Assembly: GCA_030830725.1 (NCBI GenBank)
Contig: JAURMN010000087.1
Span: 1-7,082, forward strand
Length of the DNA stretch: 7,082 nt
Reading direction: 5' to 3'
Origin: Balneolales bacterium
GTDB lineage: Bacteria; Bacteroidota; Rhodothermia; Balneolales; Balneolaceae
The translations under genes and the position numbers were made by a program. Positions within the stretch are counted from its first letter, which is position 1. Every line of letters starts with the position of its first letter. A model generated the notes under the pieces. That model was not told the DNA's origin. It saw only the letters and a list, made by a program, of their open reading frames with translations, and did not search any database. This document shows, piece by piece, positions 1 to 5,842 of this stretch.

Positions 1-367
1 ACTCCCAAGCCCACTGAATGGCCTCTTTCTTGAAATAATCCCCAAAAGACCAGTTTCCAAGCATCTCAAACAGCGTGTGGTGATAGGTGTCAATTCCTAC
101 CTCTTCCAGGTCGTTATGTTTCCCACTCACCCGAATACATTTTTGGGTATCCGCAACGCGTTTCCAAAGTTTGCCATTTTCGGCATGCCCCTCTTCTTCG
201 CCCAGAAAAATGGACTTAAATGGATTCATTCCAGCATTCGTAAATAACAATGTTGGATCGTCAGCCGGAACCACAGGTGAACTTGGAACAATCCGATGTT
301 CTTTTTCTTTGAAAAACTCAAAAAATGAGTCGCGAATCTCGTCAGATGAGACCGGTTTTGGTGACAT
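1..367 (-). CDS. alaS: Alanyl-tRNA synthetase, N-terminal fragment (runs off window)
   Basis: Reading the reverse strand from an ATG at 367 gives 122 residues before the window edge; the full enzyme is normally about 870-880 residues, so only the start of the class II catalytic domain is present. It charges tRNA-Ala with alanine in the cytoplasm. Diagnostic stretches are TNAGMNPFK (residues 43-51), RVADTQKCIRVSGKHNDLEE (70-89, the motif 2 region) and HHTLFEMLGNWSFGDYF (96-112), all hallmarks of AlaRS. No alternative in-frame start was found in about 45 bases upstream, and the protein begins at the usual distance from the SDEIR..FF..FF.EK opening, so this ATG is well supported. There is no clear Shine-Dalgarno. 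It is divergent from the DUF502 gene. The TYHHT/GNWSFGDYFKKEAI wording resembles Bacteroidota-group AlaRS, from memory of the family. Confidence 0.97.
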   Translation of the reverse strand, partial: MSPKPVSSDEIRDSFFEFFKEKEHRIVPSSPVVPADDPTLLFTNAGMNPFKSIFLGEEEGHAENGKLWKRVADTQKCIRVSGKHNDLEEVGIDTYHHTLFEMLGNWSFGDYFKKEAIQWAWE

Positions 368-486
368 AGTATTGGAGTACTTGGATAAATTCTTCTTTTT
401 TGTGATTCTTGGTGGGTGCTCAGCCCTATTGAAACTCAAGGGCGAGAAACTTCCAATCAGATTCGCTCAAAAATAGCAAAATCCTC
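368..486. other. Divergent intergenic region between alaS and the DUF502 gene
   Basis: These 119 bases must hold the promoters of both flanking genes. On the minus strand a weak candidate for alaS is TTGGAA (456-451) and TTCAAT (433-428) at 17-base spacing, 4 of 6 matches in each box. No convincing plus-strand promoter or ribosome binding site precedes the DUF502 start. No RNA gene or attenuator-like structure was recognised. Confidence 0.4.
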
Positions 487-1056
487 ATGAAAAGAATTTT
501 CAATTACTTCTTTAAAGGTTTATTAATTGTTTTCCCGGTCTTTGCCACGCTCTATGTCATTATCAATTCTATTACCTGGGCAAATGAGCGACTCAATTCC
601 CTCTTTTTTGAAGACTTAGGACTTAATTTTCCGGGATTGGGTATTTTCACCGTGTTTTTAGTTCTTGTGTCTCTTGGATTTCTCTTCACGAGAGCATTTT
701 CACGACCTGTTTTGAGTCTGGTAGAGAGTCTGTTTGTCAGAACCCCTCTCGTCAAATTGGTCTACAGTTCGCTACGAGACCTGACAGAGGCCTTTGTTGG
801 AGAAAAAAAACGGTTTAATCGACCAGTTCGAGTCGAATTACAATCCGGTGTCTTTCGCCTTGGGTTTATTACCGAAGAAGACTTGGCAAGACTGAATCTA
901 CCGGGACATAAAGCGGTTTACTGCCCGCATTCTTACAATTTTTCTGGAAATCTCTTCTTCGTGATGGCTGAGAAAATTACCCCTTTGGATATGAACGCCT
1001 CAGATGCGATGCGCTACGTAGTTTCAGCAGGAATTACTAAAATTGACGAAGCTTGA
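487..1056 (+). CDS. DUF502 family integral membrane protein
   Basis: A 189-residue protein that matches the DUF502 (PF04367) pattern; the biochemical function of bacterial members is not established, and plant relatives are the LIKE COV / CONTINUOUS VASCULAR RING membrane proteins. Two hydrophobic membrane-spanning segments are visible, about residues 8-28 (GLLIVFPVFATLYVII) and 49-70 (GLGIFTVFLVLVSLGFLF). They are followed by a soluble domain with the family-like TPLVKLVYSSLRDLTEAF (86-103), a strand-rich VRVELQSGVFRLGFITEED (114-132), and a PHSYNFSGNLFFV element (147-159), which corresponds to the family's P-x-x-x-x-SG-x-L-x-x-V signature. The length is typical, around 190-220 residues in the family. 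The start lies directly after the lysine-rich MKR, but only a poor Shine-Dalgarno precedes it. It is divergent from alaS and convergent with the FNR gene. The family call is firm; the role is unknown. Confidence 0.88.
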   Translation: MKRIFNYFFKGLLIVFPVFATLYVIINSITWANERLNSLFFEDLGLNFPGLGIFTVFLVLVSLGFLFTRAFSRPVLSLVESLFVRTPLVKLVYSSLRDLTEAFVGEKKRFNRPVRVELQSGVFRLGFITEEDLARLNLPGHKAVYCPHSYNFSGNLFFVMAEKITPLDMNASDAMRYVVSAGITKIDEA

Positions 1057-1137
1057 CGTGTTCTTCTGACTTTAGAAATTTCGGTAGTATGATTTGCGGA
1101 TACCTCAATCTACACACCTTTGTCAGTCTAGACTCCT
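1057..1137. other. Convergent gap between the DUF502 and FNR genes
   Basis: Two genes end facing each other across 81 bases. A 10-base perfect palindrome AGTCTAGACT (1125-1134) lies just past the FNR stop, and GTCTA (1126-1130) can alternatively pair with TAGAC (1142-1146). Neither is followed by a T-run on either strand, so I do not call a terminator. Confidence 0.3.
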
Positions 1138-2058
1138 TTAGTAGACCTCCTCAAAAATGCGTGTGTTCGGTTTGGCCACCTTTTTTAACTCAGCCCCATC
1201 CAGAGCAGACAGATCTGCAGGAAGCGCCTCTCTAAGCTCAAAATAGTCGAAAAAGCCTTCCTTAAGCAGTTTTTTATAGATGCTGGATTCCATTCCTTTG
1301 AGACCACAGATATAAATCAGTGTGTTGGGTTTTTCCAAGATAGGGCGTAGGAGATCAGCCTGATCTTCGAGCAGGCTTTGAACATAGGGTTTGCTGCCGT
1401 CGGATCTTCGATCTTCACGAGAGATCGCTTTCATATAGTGGAAATTATCCGCTTTTTTCTCGAGTTCGGTAAGCTCATCCAGGTACAGTAAATCGGTTCG
1501 GTAGGGAGAACCAAAAAGTAAACAAGCATCCCCGTTGTAATCCCCCTGGTCGAAGAGATCTTTTAACATTCCTCTGAAGGGGGCAATCCCGGTACCGGTA
1601 GCAAAAAAGAGATAATTCCACTTCTTGGCGTCCACAGGGAGTACAAATCGTTTCCCACTGGGGCCGGTTGCCAATAACTCCTCCCCTGGTTGGAGATTGG
1701 AAAGATAGTTGGAGCATACTCCCGTGTAGAGTTTCCCCTCCACCTCTTCAATATTTCGCTTCACTGTCGTCGATACCAAATGGGGTTGCCCACCTTCGCC
1801 CCCTGTCGCGGAACTCACGGAGTACAGTCGAATTTTATGGGGTTTTCCCTGTTCATCCTCCCCGGGTGGAACAACTCCTATCGCCTGGCCAGCACGTACT
1901 TTCCCAACCATCTCAGTTCCAGATATGTCGAAGGTAATGTGACGAACAATATTAGGGCTCGACTCCACTGTTGCAATTCGATTTTCAACCACTTTAATTG
2001 TGGCAGGCGATTTTGGCGTATAGAGGTTGAGTATAACCTCTGGTAGTTCTGGTGTCAT
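1138..2058 (-). CDS. Plant/plastid-type ferredoxin-NADP(+) reductase
   Basis: A 306-residue FAD enzyme exchanging electrons between NADP(H) and ferredoxin or flavodoxin. The FAD domain shows RLYSVSS (77-83) and GVCSNYL (113-119). The NADP domain shows the ATGTGIAP loop (153-160), LFGSPYRTDLLY (181-192) and CGLKGME (251-257). The 2'-phosphate contacts of plant FNRs are kept: SR at 213-214, then K223 and Y225, so NADP(H) rather than NAD(H) is expected. The chain ends in the Tyr (306) that stacks on the flavin in plastid-type enzymes, ruling out the short bacterial Fpr subclass. About 16 extra residues lie in the C-terminal section (276-300) compared with plant FNR. There is no signal peptide and no phycobilisome-linker domain. 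It is divergent from the etf/fix operon with a shared 199-base control region. The start at 2058 lacks a strong Shine-Dalgarno. Similar enzymes are known in Leptospira and as the reductase part of BoxA. Confidence 0.93.
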   Translation of the reverse strand: MTPELPEVILNLYTPKSPATIKVVENRIATVESSPNIVRHITFDISGTEMVGKVRAGQAIGVVPPGEDEQGKPHKIRLYSVSSATGGEGGQPHLVSTTVKRNIEEVEGKLYTGVCSNYLSNLQPGEELLATGPSGKRFVLPVDAKKWNYLFFATGTGIAPFRGMLKDLFDQGDYNGDACLLFGSPYRTDLLYLDELTELEKKADNFHYMKAISREDRRSDGSKPYVQSLLEDQADLLRPILEKPNTLIYICGLKGMESSIYKKLLKEGFFDYFELREALPADLSALDGAELKKVAKPNTRIFEEVY

Positions 2059-2121
2059 GAAAGCGATGGATTAGATCCTGAATTTTGAACTGAAAAATAC
2101 GAAAATCAGTGGTTTTTTGGC

Positions 2122-2149
2122 CTGAACTTCAAGTGAACTTTGTTATATT
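2122..2149 (+). promoter_or_regulatory. Candidate promoter of the etfB-etfA-fixC-fixX operon
   Basis: A TG-N-TATATT extended -10 (2141-2149) is the best sigma-70-like element upstream of etfB. The -35 is weak: CTGAAC (2122-2127), 3 of 6 matches, 16-base spacing. Transcription would begin near 2156 and leave a leader of about 100 bases. If the host is a Bacteroidota relative, its housekeeping sigma factor prefers TAnnTTTG, which is not seen here, so the call stays tentative. Confidence 0.35.
2123..2140 (+). repeat. Direct repeat TGAACTT, 11-base period, over the candidate promoter
   Basis: TGAACTT occurs at 2123-2129 and again at 2134-2140, start to start 11 bases, about one helical turn, lying between the -35 position and the extended -10. 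A further TGAACT is at 2086-2091. The spacing suits tandem binding of a dimeric regulator on one DNA face, as response regulators often do. This reading is inference. Confidence 0.4.
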
Positions 2150-2157
2150 CGAGAGCA

Positions 2158-2183
2158 AGGCAGAAAAGCGGTACCATCTGCTT
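2158..2183 (+). other. Small hairpin in the etfB leader
   Basis: AGGCAGA (2158-2164) pairs with TCTGCTT (2177-2183) in seven pairs, one of them G-U, around a 12-base loop that contains the palindrome GGTACC. It would lie almost at the 5' end of the mRNA if transcription starts near 2156. It may protect the transcript end; it does not resemble a riboswitch class I know. Confidence 0.25.
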
Positions 2184-2257
2184 GACACACGACCATACAC
2201 CACGTTTTTTTGGATTACTGTAGAATCGAGCTCACCTTTATTTGAGAGTAACTCACC

Positions 2258-3043
2258 ATGAAATTTTTTGTTTGTATTAAGCAAGTGCCAGACGTATACG
2301 CTCCTCTTCAGATTCGAGACGGAGAAATCCACCAGGACAGCGACCGTCAGGTATTGAATGCCTATGATGCGTCTGCAGTTGAAGAGGCTCTTGTACTTAC
2401 TGAAAAGCATGGCGGGCGCGTGGACGTTATCCTTGCTGGTCCAGAAAAAGCACATGAAACGATTCGCAAAGCATTGGCCATGGGGGCAGAAGAAGGTATT
2501 CATCTACAGACTGAGTCGACCTCAGGCCAAGATTCAGCCAGCTATGCGCACTTGTTGGCAACCTTTGTGAAGGAAAAAGAATTTGATGTGTTGAGCTTTG
2601 GAAAACAGGCACAGGATACCGACTCGGGGCTCACAGGCGCCATGGTTGCGCAATTACTCGATCTTCCCTATACCACAAATGCGGTCGGACTTGCTATTGA
2701 AGGAGATCATCTGATTGTTACACGTCAGGGAGATATCGGACAAGAAATCATCGCACTTCCAACACCGTGTGTGGTCACATGCTCCAATGACATGAACGAT
2801 CCTCGGATCCCCACGTTAAAGGGAATTATGGGGTCCAAACGTAAACCTGTTGAAGTCGTTCAGGCTTCATCGCTACATGGGACCTCTTTAGCCTCTGGAT
2901 TCACCGGTGAGGCCCTCACTCACACCACCTCATTCGAATCCATGCCTGCCAGAAAAGCAGGAGAAAAACTCCAAGGTGAGGCGGACGAAATAGCTCGTCA
3001 AGTCGCCAAAATTCTTTCCGAAAAAACAGGAGTATTCTCATGA
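2258..3043 (+). CDS. etfB: Electron transfer flavoprotein beta subunit (EtfB/FixA family)
   Basis: The 261-residue small subunit of the soluble ETF heterodimer that collects electrons from acyl-CoA dehydrogenases. It opens with the family's MKFFVCIKQVPD (1-12) and continues with NAYDASAVEEAL, corresponding to the usual NPFDE.A.EEA. GKQAQDTDSGLTG (115-127) and NDPRIPTLKGIMGSKRKPVE (180-199) match the canonical ETF-beta pattern in which AMP sits in the second nucleotide site. The bifurcating FixA-type wording (GDTAQVGP and a GIYDAY-like C-terminal stretch) is absent. The length is normal (about 250-260). The ATG is preceded by GAGAG (2244-2248) at 9-base spacing. The stop overlaps the etfA start as ATGA (3040-3043), implying translational coupling and equal production of the two subunits. 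It is the first gene of the operon. The family call is certain; the non-bifurcating reading is inference from motifs. Confidence 0.96.
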   Translation: MKFFVCIKQVPDVYAPLQIRDGEIHQDSDRQVLNAYDASAVEEALVLTEKHGGRVDVILAGPEKAHETIRKALAMGAEEGIHLQTESTSGQDSASYAHLLATFVKEKEFDVLSFGKQAQDTDSGLTGAMVAQLLDLPYTTNAVGLAIEGDHLIVTRQGDIGQEIIALPTPCVVTCSNDMNDPRIPTLKGIMGSKRKPVEVVQASSLHGTSLASGFTGEALTHTTSFESMPARKAGEKLQGEADEIARQVAKILSEKTGVFS

Positions 3044-4032
3044 ATCCATTTTTAACGGTTATTCCTGTTCAAAATCAATCCCTGAAACGAGCTTCTTTAG
3101 AGGTTCTCTCTCGCACAGTTGAACTGGCGAATGAAAAAGGAACTACAGCTGACGTCCTTCTCCTGGGAGCTCAACCTGAAACTTTTTCCCAGTTAGTTGC
3201 CTCTCATGGCGCTGATCGCGTATTCCTAGTTGGAAACTCGCTGTTGAATCAGCATCTCAATACACCGCTACTGAAGGCCATTCTCATGGCTATTGACTCT
3301 ATTCATCCTTCTCTGGTGAGTTTTGCATCCAATGAGAGCACCAAAGATATCTTAGGCGCACTTTCTGCAGCACTCGGCAGTCCGGCATTACCTGATGTCG
3401 CGAGCTTTTGGATTGAGGGGGATAAGGTCTGTGTAAAACGCCCCGTAATGGCGGCTAAAATTTTGGCAAATGTAAAGGCTTTATTTCCAAACTCCGGACA
3501 GAAGAAACCTGTCCTGGTTTCGGTTCGGTCAGGTTCCTATGAAGTAGTGGAAAGAGCCGGGCGCGGAGAAAAAAACGTGCTTGAATTCGCCTTTGATGAA
3601 GGAACTCTGAGACAAACTCTTCGCGAGGTTGTAAAAGCAACCGCAGGGACCGTTGATTTGGCAGAAGCTGAAGTGATTGTGGCAGCGGGTCGCGGGGTAA
3701 AAGATGATGAAGGTAAACGGCTGATTTCCGAGCTTGCCTCCTTATTCAACGCAGGAATCGGCGCTTCAAGAGCCCTCACTGAGTCTGGGGCTTACGATCC
3801 GAGTGTGCAAATTGGTCAAACTGGTAAGGTTGTCTCTCCTCAACTCTATTTTGCAGTGGGAATTTCTGGAGCGATACAGCACGTGGCTGGAATGTCCAAT
3901 TCTAAAGTGATCGTAGCTATTAATAAAGATCCTGACGCTCCTATTTTTGAAGTTGCAGACTATGGATTAGTTGGTGACCTTTACCAAATTCTTCCTGCGC
4001 TGATTCAAGAAATCAAAGCAATCAAGGGCTGA
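3040..4032 (+). CDS. etfA: Electron transfer flavoprotein alpha subunit (EtfA/FixB family)
   Basis: The 330-residue large subunit that binds the redox-active FAD. The N-terminal half (1-190) is the divergent alpha/beta domain. The C-terminal FAD domain is strongly conserved: VIVAAGRGVK (212-221), GASRALTESG with Arg244 (241-250), QIGQTGKVVSPQLY (257-270), GISGAIQHVAGM (274-285) and AINKDPDAPIFEVADYGLVG (293-312). These correspond to the FAD-contacting Arg, Gln-Thr, Ser and His of human ETF-alpha, so the cofactor site appears intact. The length is typical (about 310-330). A strong Shine-Dalgarno AGGAG (3028-3032) lies inside the end of etfB, 7 bases before the ATG, and the start overlaps the etfB stop by four bases. 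Downstream, fixC begins three bases after the stop. It should work with EtfB to shuttle electrons from dehydrogenases to FixC. Confidence 0.97.
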   Translation: MNPFLTVIPVQNQSLKRASLEVLSRTVELANEKGTTADVLLLGAQPETFSQLVASHGADRVFLVGNSLLNQHLNTPLLKAILMAIDSIHPSLVSFASNESTKDILGALSAALGSPALPDVASFWIEGDKVCVKRPVMAAKILANVKALFPNSGQKKPVLVSVRSGSYEVVERAGRGEKNVLEFAFDEGTLRQTLREVVKATAGTVDLAEAEVIVAAGRGVKDDEGKRLISELASLFNAGIGASRALTESGAYDPSVQIGQTGKVVSPQLYFAVGISGAIQHVAGMSNSKVIVAINKDPDAPIFEVADYGLVGDLYQILPALIQEIKAIKG

Positions 4033-4035
4033 TGC

Positions 4036-5361
4036 ATGGACGATCGCTTTGATTGTATTATCGTTGGTGGCGGGATTGCCGGTCTCTCCGCAGCCCTTAC
4101 TCTGGCAAAGGCGGATAAATCATTTCTTCTGATCGAGCGTGGGGAGTTTGCAGGGGCCAAAAATGTATCCGGTGGAGTCCTTTGGGGACAGGATTTAGCC
4201 AAATTAGTTCCAAATTATTGGGAAGAAGATCAAGCTGGATGGGAGCGTTTCATTACCCATCGCCGTCTCTCTTTCATGGATGATCAGTCAAGCCTGAGCA
4301 TCGACTTTAAATCAGTGCACCTTGCAAATCCTCCGTACACAGGTGTCTCAGTTCTACGTTCGAAGTTTGACAATTGGCTAGCAGGAAAGGTTGAAGAAGC
4401 CATTGCCGCTGGCACCAAATCGATGGAGTCCTTCATCGCCACTAATATTTTGGTGGAGGAAATCTTAATGGAGGGCGATACAGCTGTAGGGATCCGTGCG
4501 GGCGAAGAGGAGTTTCATGCGAATAGTATCATCCTGGCGGAGGGAGTGAATAATTTGCTAACTCGTCAGGTCGGTCTTCAGGACAAGTATGTGCCTGCGG
4601 ATCATATGCTTACCGGGGTCAAAGAGATTCTCCGATTTGATCAAAAAATACTCGAAGATCGCTTCCAGCTTCAGGGAATGAGTGGAATGAGTAATGAGTT
4701 TGTCGGATTTGCCACTCACGGAGTTGAAGGAGGTGGATTCCTTTACACGAATCGAGATACAATATCCATAGGCTTGGTTCTTGGGCTAAAGGATTTGAGA
4801 GAGAAGAAGAAAAAACCGTACGATATACTGGAACATTTTAAAGCACATCCCGTCATTGCAGATATGATTCGAGGGGGTGAATCGGTTGAGTATTCTGCTC
4901 ATGTTGTCTCCTCTGGAGATGCACGGGTGATTCCTGCAAAACTCTACAAAGATGGGGTTTTAGTATGTGGTGAAGCAGCAAATTTACTGCTTAACGCCGG
5001 GAAAGCGATTCAAGGAATGGATTATGCCATGAGATCGGGAATATTAGCAGCCGAGACTGTCATTATAGCTTCGGAAAAAAATGACTTCAGCGAACAGGTG
5101 TTGTGCGGTTATCAAAAAGCATTGGATGACAGCTATATCATGAAGGATATTCGAAATTTCCAGGATGCAGTCCATCTACTCCACGACCCCGTCATGTACT
5201 CTAAAGTACCCAATTTGTTATGTGATTTTGGTCGCAAATTCTTTACCATATCCAATGAACCATCGAAAAAAGCGTCCCAGTTGATGAAGGAGTCGATTCG
5301 CGAACACTCCTCACTATGGGAAATGGCGGTATTAGGATTCAAAGGTTCAAGAGCACTTTGA
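4036..5361 (+). CDS. fixC: FixC-type ETF:quinone oxidoreductase flavoprotein subunit
   Basis: A 441-residue FAD protein of the FixC/ETF-QO family, the size of a split enzyme without the C-terminal iron-sulfur domain (one-chain ETF-QO is about 550 residues or more). It accepts electrons from EtfAB and, with FixX, passes them to membrane quinone. The N-terminal Rossmann motif is CIIVGGGIAGLSAAL (7-21), followed by LLIERGEFAGAKNVSGGVLW (31-50), the family signature, and PPYTGVSVLRSKFDNWLA (99-116). The second FAD segment reads DGVLVCGEAANLLLNAGKAI (306-325) then QGMDYAMRSG (326-335); the Asp usually found after Gly is Glu here (E313). There is no signal peptide and no clear transmembrane helix, as expected for a peripheral membrane enzyme. 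The start follows etfA by three bases, with a modest AAGGG (4024-4028) as ribosome site. It is followed by fixX after 53 bases. Confidence 0.94.
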   Translation: MDDRFDCIIVGGGIAGLSAALTLAKADKSFLLIERGEFAGAKNVSGGVLWGQDLAKLVPNYWEEDQAGWERFITHRRLSFMDDQSSLSIDFKSVHLANPPYTGVSVLRSKFDNWLAGKVEEAIAAGTKSMESFIATNILVEEILMEGDTAVGIRAGEEEFHANSIILAEGVNNLLTRQVGLQDKYVPADHMLTGVKEILRFDQKILEDRFQLQGMSGMSNEFVGFATHGVEGGGFLYTNRDTISIGLVLGLKDLREKKKKPYDILEHFKAHPVIADMIRGGESVEYSAHVVSSGDARVIPAKLYKDGVLVCGEAANLLLNAGKAIQGMDYAMRSGILAAETVIIASEKNDFSEQVLCGYQKALDDSYIMKDIRNFQDAVHLLHDPVMYSKVPNLLCDFGRKFFTISNEPSKKASQLMKESIREHSSLWEMAVLGFKGSRAL

Positions 5362-5414
5362 GCTATAGTAGTTTTTAAATGAATACCAGTTGTATTGATG
5401 AATAGGAATAGCCC

Positions 5415-5741
5415 ATGAGTACAGATTCCAAAACTCCCTCCTTACGAAGCTCTCTCTCCGAAAAACTTGGCAGAGTGAATTACCGCAATCAATCCAGAAG
5501 CGAGATTAAACCTCATATTCTGGTCGATACGTCGATTTGTAATTCCGGCTGTCCGCACAAGTGTACCACCTATGTTTGTCCTGCCAATTGTTATACCCTT
5601 GACGAGGTTGGGAAGGTCCACTTTCAAGTAGAAGATTGCATCGAATGTGGCACCTGTATGTATGCGTGTGATCAAGGTGCGGTCGCCTGGAGTTATCCTG
5701 ACCCCGAAATCGGCCGAGGAGTAACCTGGAATTTTGGGTAA
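5415..5741 (+). CDS. fixX: FixX-type ferredoxin-like iron-sulfur partner of FixC
   Basis: A 108-residue ferredoxin-like protein ending in the family's AWSYPDPEIGRGVTWNFG (91-108). It supplies the iron-sulfur centre(s) that one-chain ETF-QO carries at its C terminus. Cysteines lie at 42, 46, 50, 55 (first group, C-X3-C-X3-C-X4-CP), 59, and 75, 78, 81, 85 (C-X2-C-X2-C-X3-C). By analogy with ETF-QO and 8-Fe ferredoxins, C55 with C75/C78/C81 should hold one [4Fe-4S] cluster, and C42/C46/C50 with C85 may hold a second. The first group has wider spacing than the classical C-X2-C-X2-C, and C59 is spare. The first 14 residues are an extra tail before the core, which starts at EKLGRVNY. The ATG has AGGA (5404-5407) 7 bases upstream. 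It is the last gene of the tight operon. Confidence 0.94.
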   Translation: MSTDSKTPSLRSSLSEKLGRVNYRNQSRSEIKPHILVDTSICNSGCPHKCTTYVCPANCYTLDEVGKVHFQVEDCIECGTCMYACDQGAVAWSYPDPEIGRGVTWNFG

Positions 5742-5842
5742 TGAAAAAGTGAACTATTCGAATATTACTCTCGCTATCTTTCACTAACCTAAAACTCACA
5801 CTTTTGCAGTCGCTTAATTTTTAGCATTGAACATAAATCACC
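5742..5842. promoter_or_regulatory. Gap between fixX and gcdH with a repeated upstream element
   Basis: These 101 bases contain AAGTGAACT (5747-5755), identical to the copy upstream of etfB (2131-2139), followed six bases later by ATATT (5762-5766; five bases in the etfB copy). The perfect 10-base palindrome TATTCGAATA (5755-5764) overlaps it. No hairpin with a T-run follows fixX, so there is no visible terminator, and gcdH may be both cotranscribed and separately started. Confidence 0.35.

Larger units (their letters stand above)
2059..2257. promoter_or_regulatory. Divergent control region FNR / etfB operon
   Basis: These 199 bases separate two divergent redox genes and hold no coding sequence I can support. 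Visible features are three copies of TGAACT (2086-2091, 2123-2128, 2134-2139), an extended -10 box on the plus strand, and a 7-pair hairpin in the expected leader of etfB. For the FNR gene on the minus strand, TATTTT (2099-2094) is a possible -10 but has no good -35 partner. Confidence 0.5.

Noticed and set aside
87..476. A 129-residue plus-strand open frame
   Set aside because: It lies antisense to the clearly conserved alaS start and then runs through the intergenic gap; its composition is low in recognisable motifs.
1125..1146. AGTCTAGACT palindrome as a bidirectional terminator
   Set aside because: The stem is only five pairs, with no usable loop or T-run.
1690..2046. Plus-strand open frames opposite the FNR gene
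   Set aside because: They mirror the strongly conserved FNR coding sequence and show no protein family features.
2158..2211. Hairpin plus T-run (2205-2211) as an intrinsic terminator or attenuator
   Set aside because: The T-run is over 20 bases from the hairpin and no stem abuts it.
2182..2226. TTGACA (2182-2187) with TAGAAT (2221-2226) as a promoter for etfB
   Set aside because: The spacing is 33 bases, far beyond the workable range, and no -10 lies 16-18 bases after TTGACA.
5362..5412. GCTAT (5362-5366) pairing with ATAGC (5408-5412) to mask the fixX ribosome site
   Set aside because: A five-pair stem with a 41-base loop is expected by chance and would not be stable.
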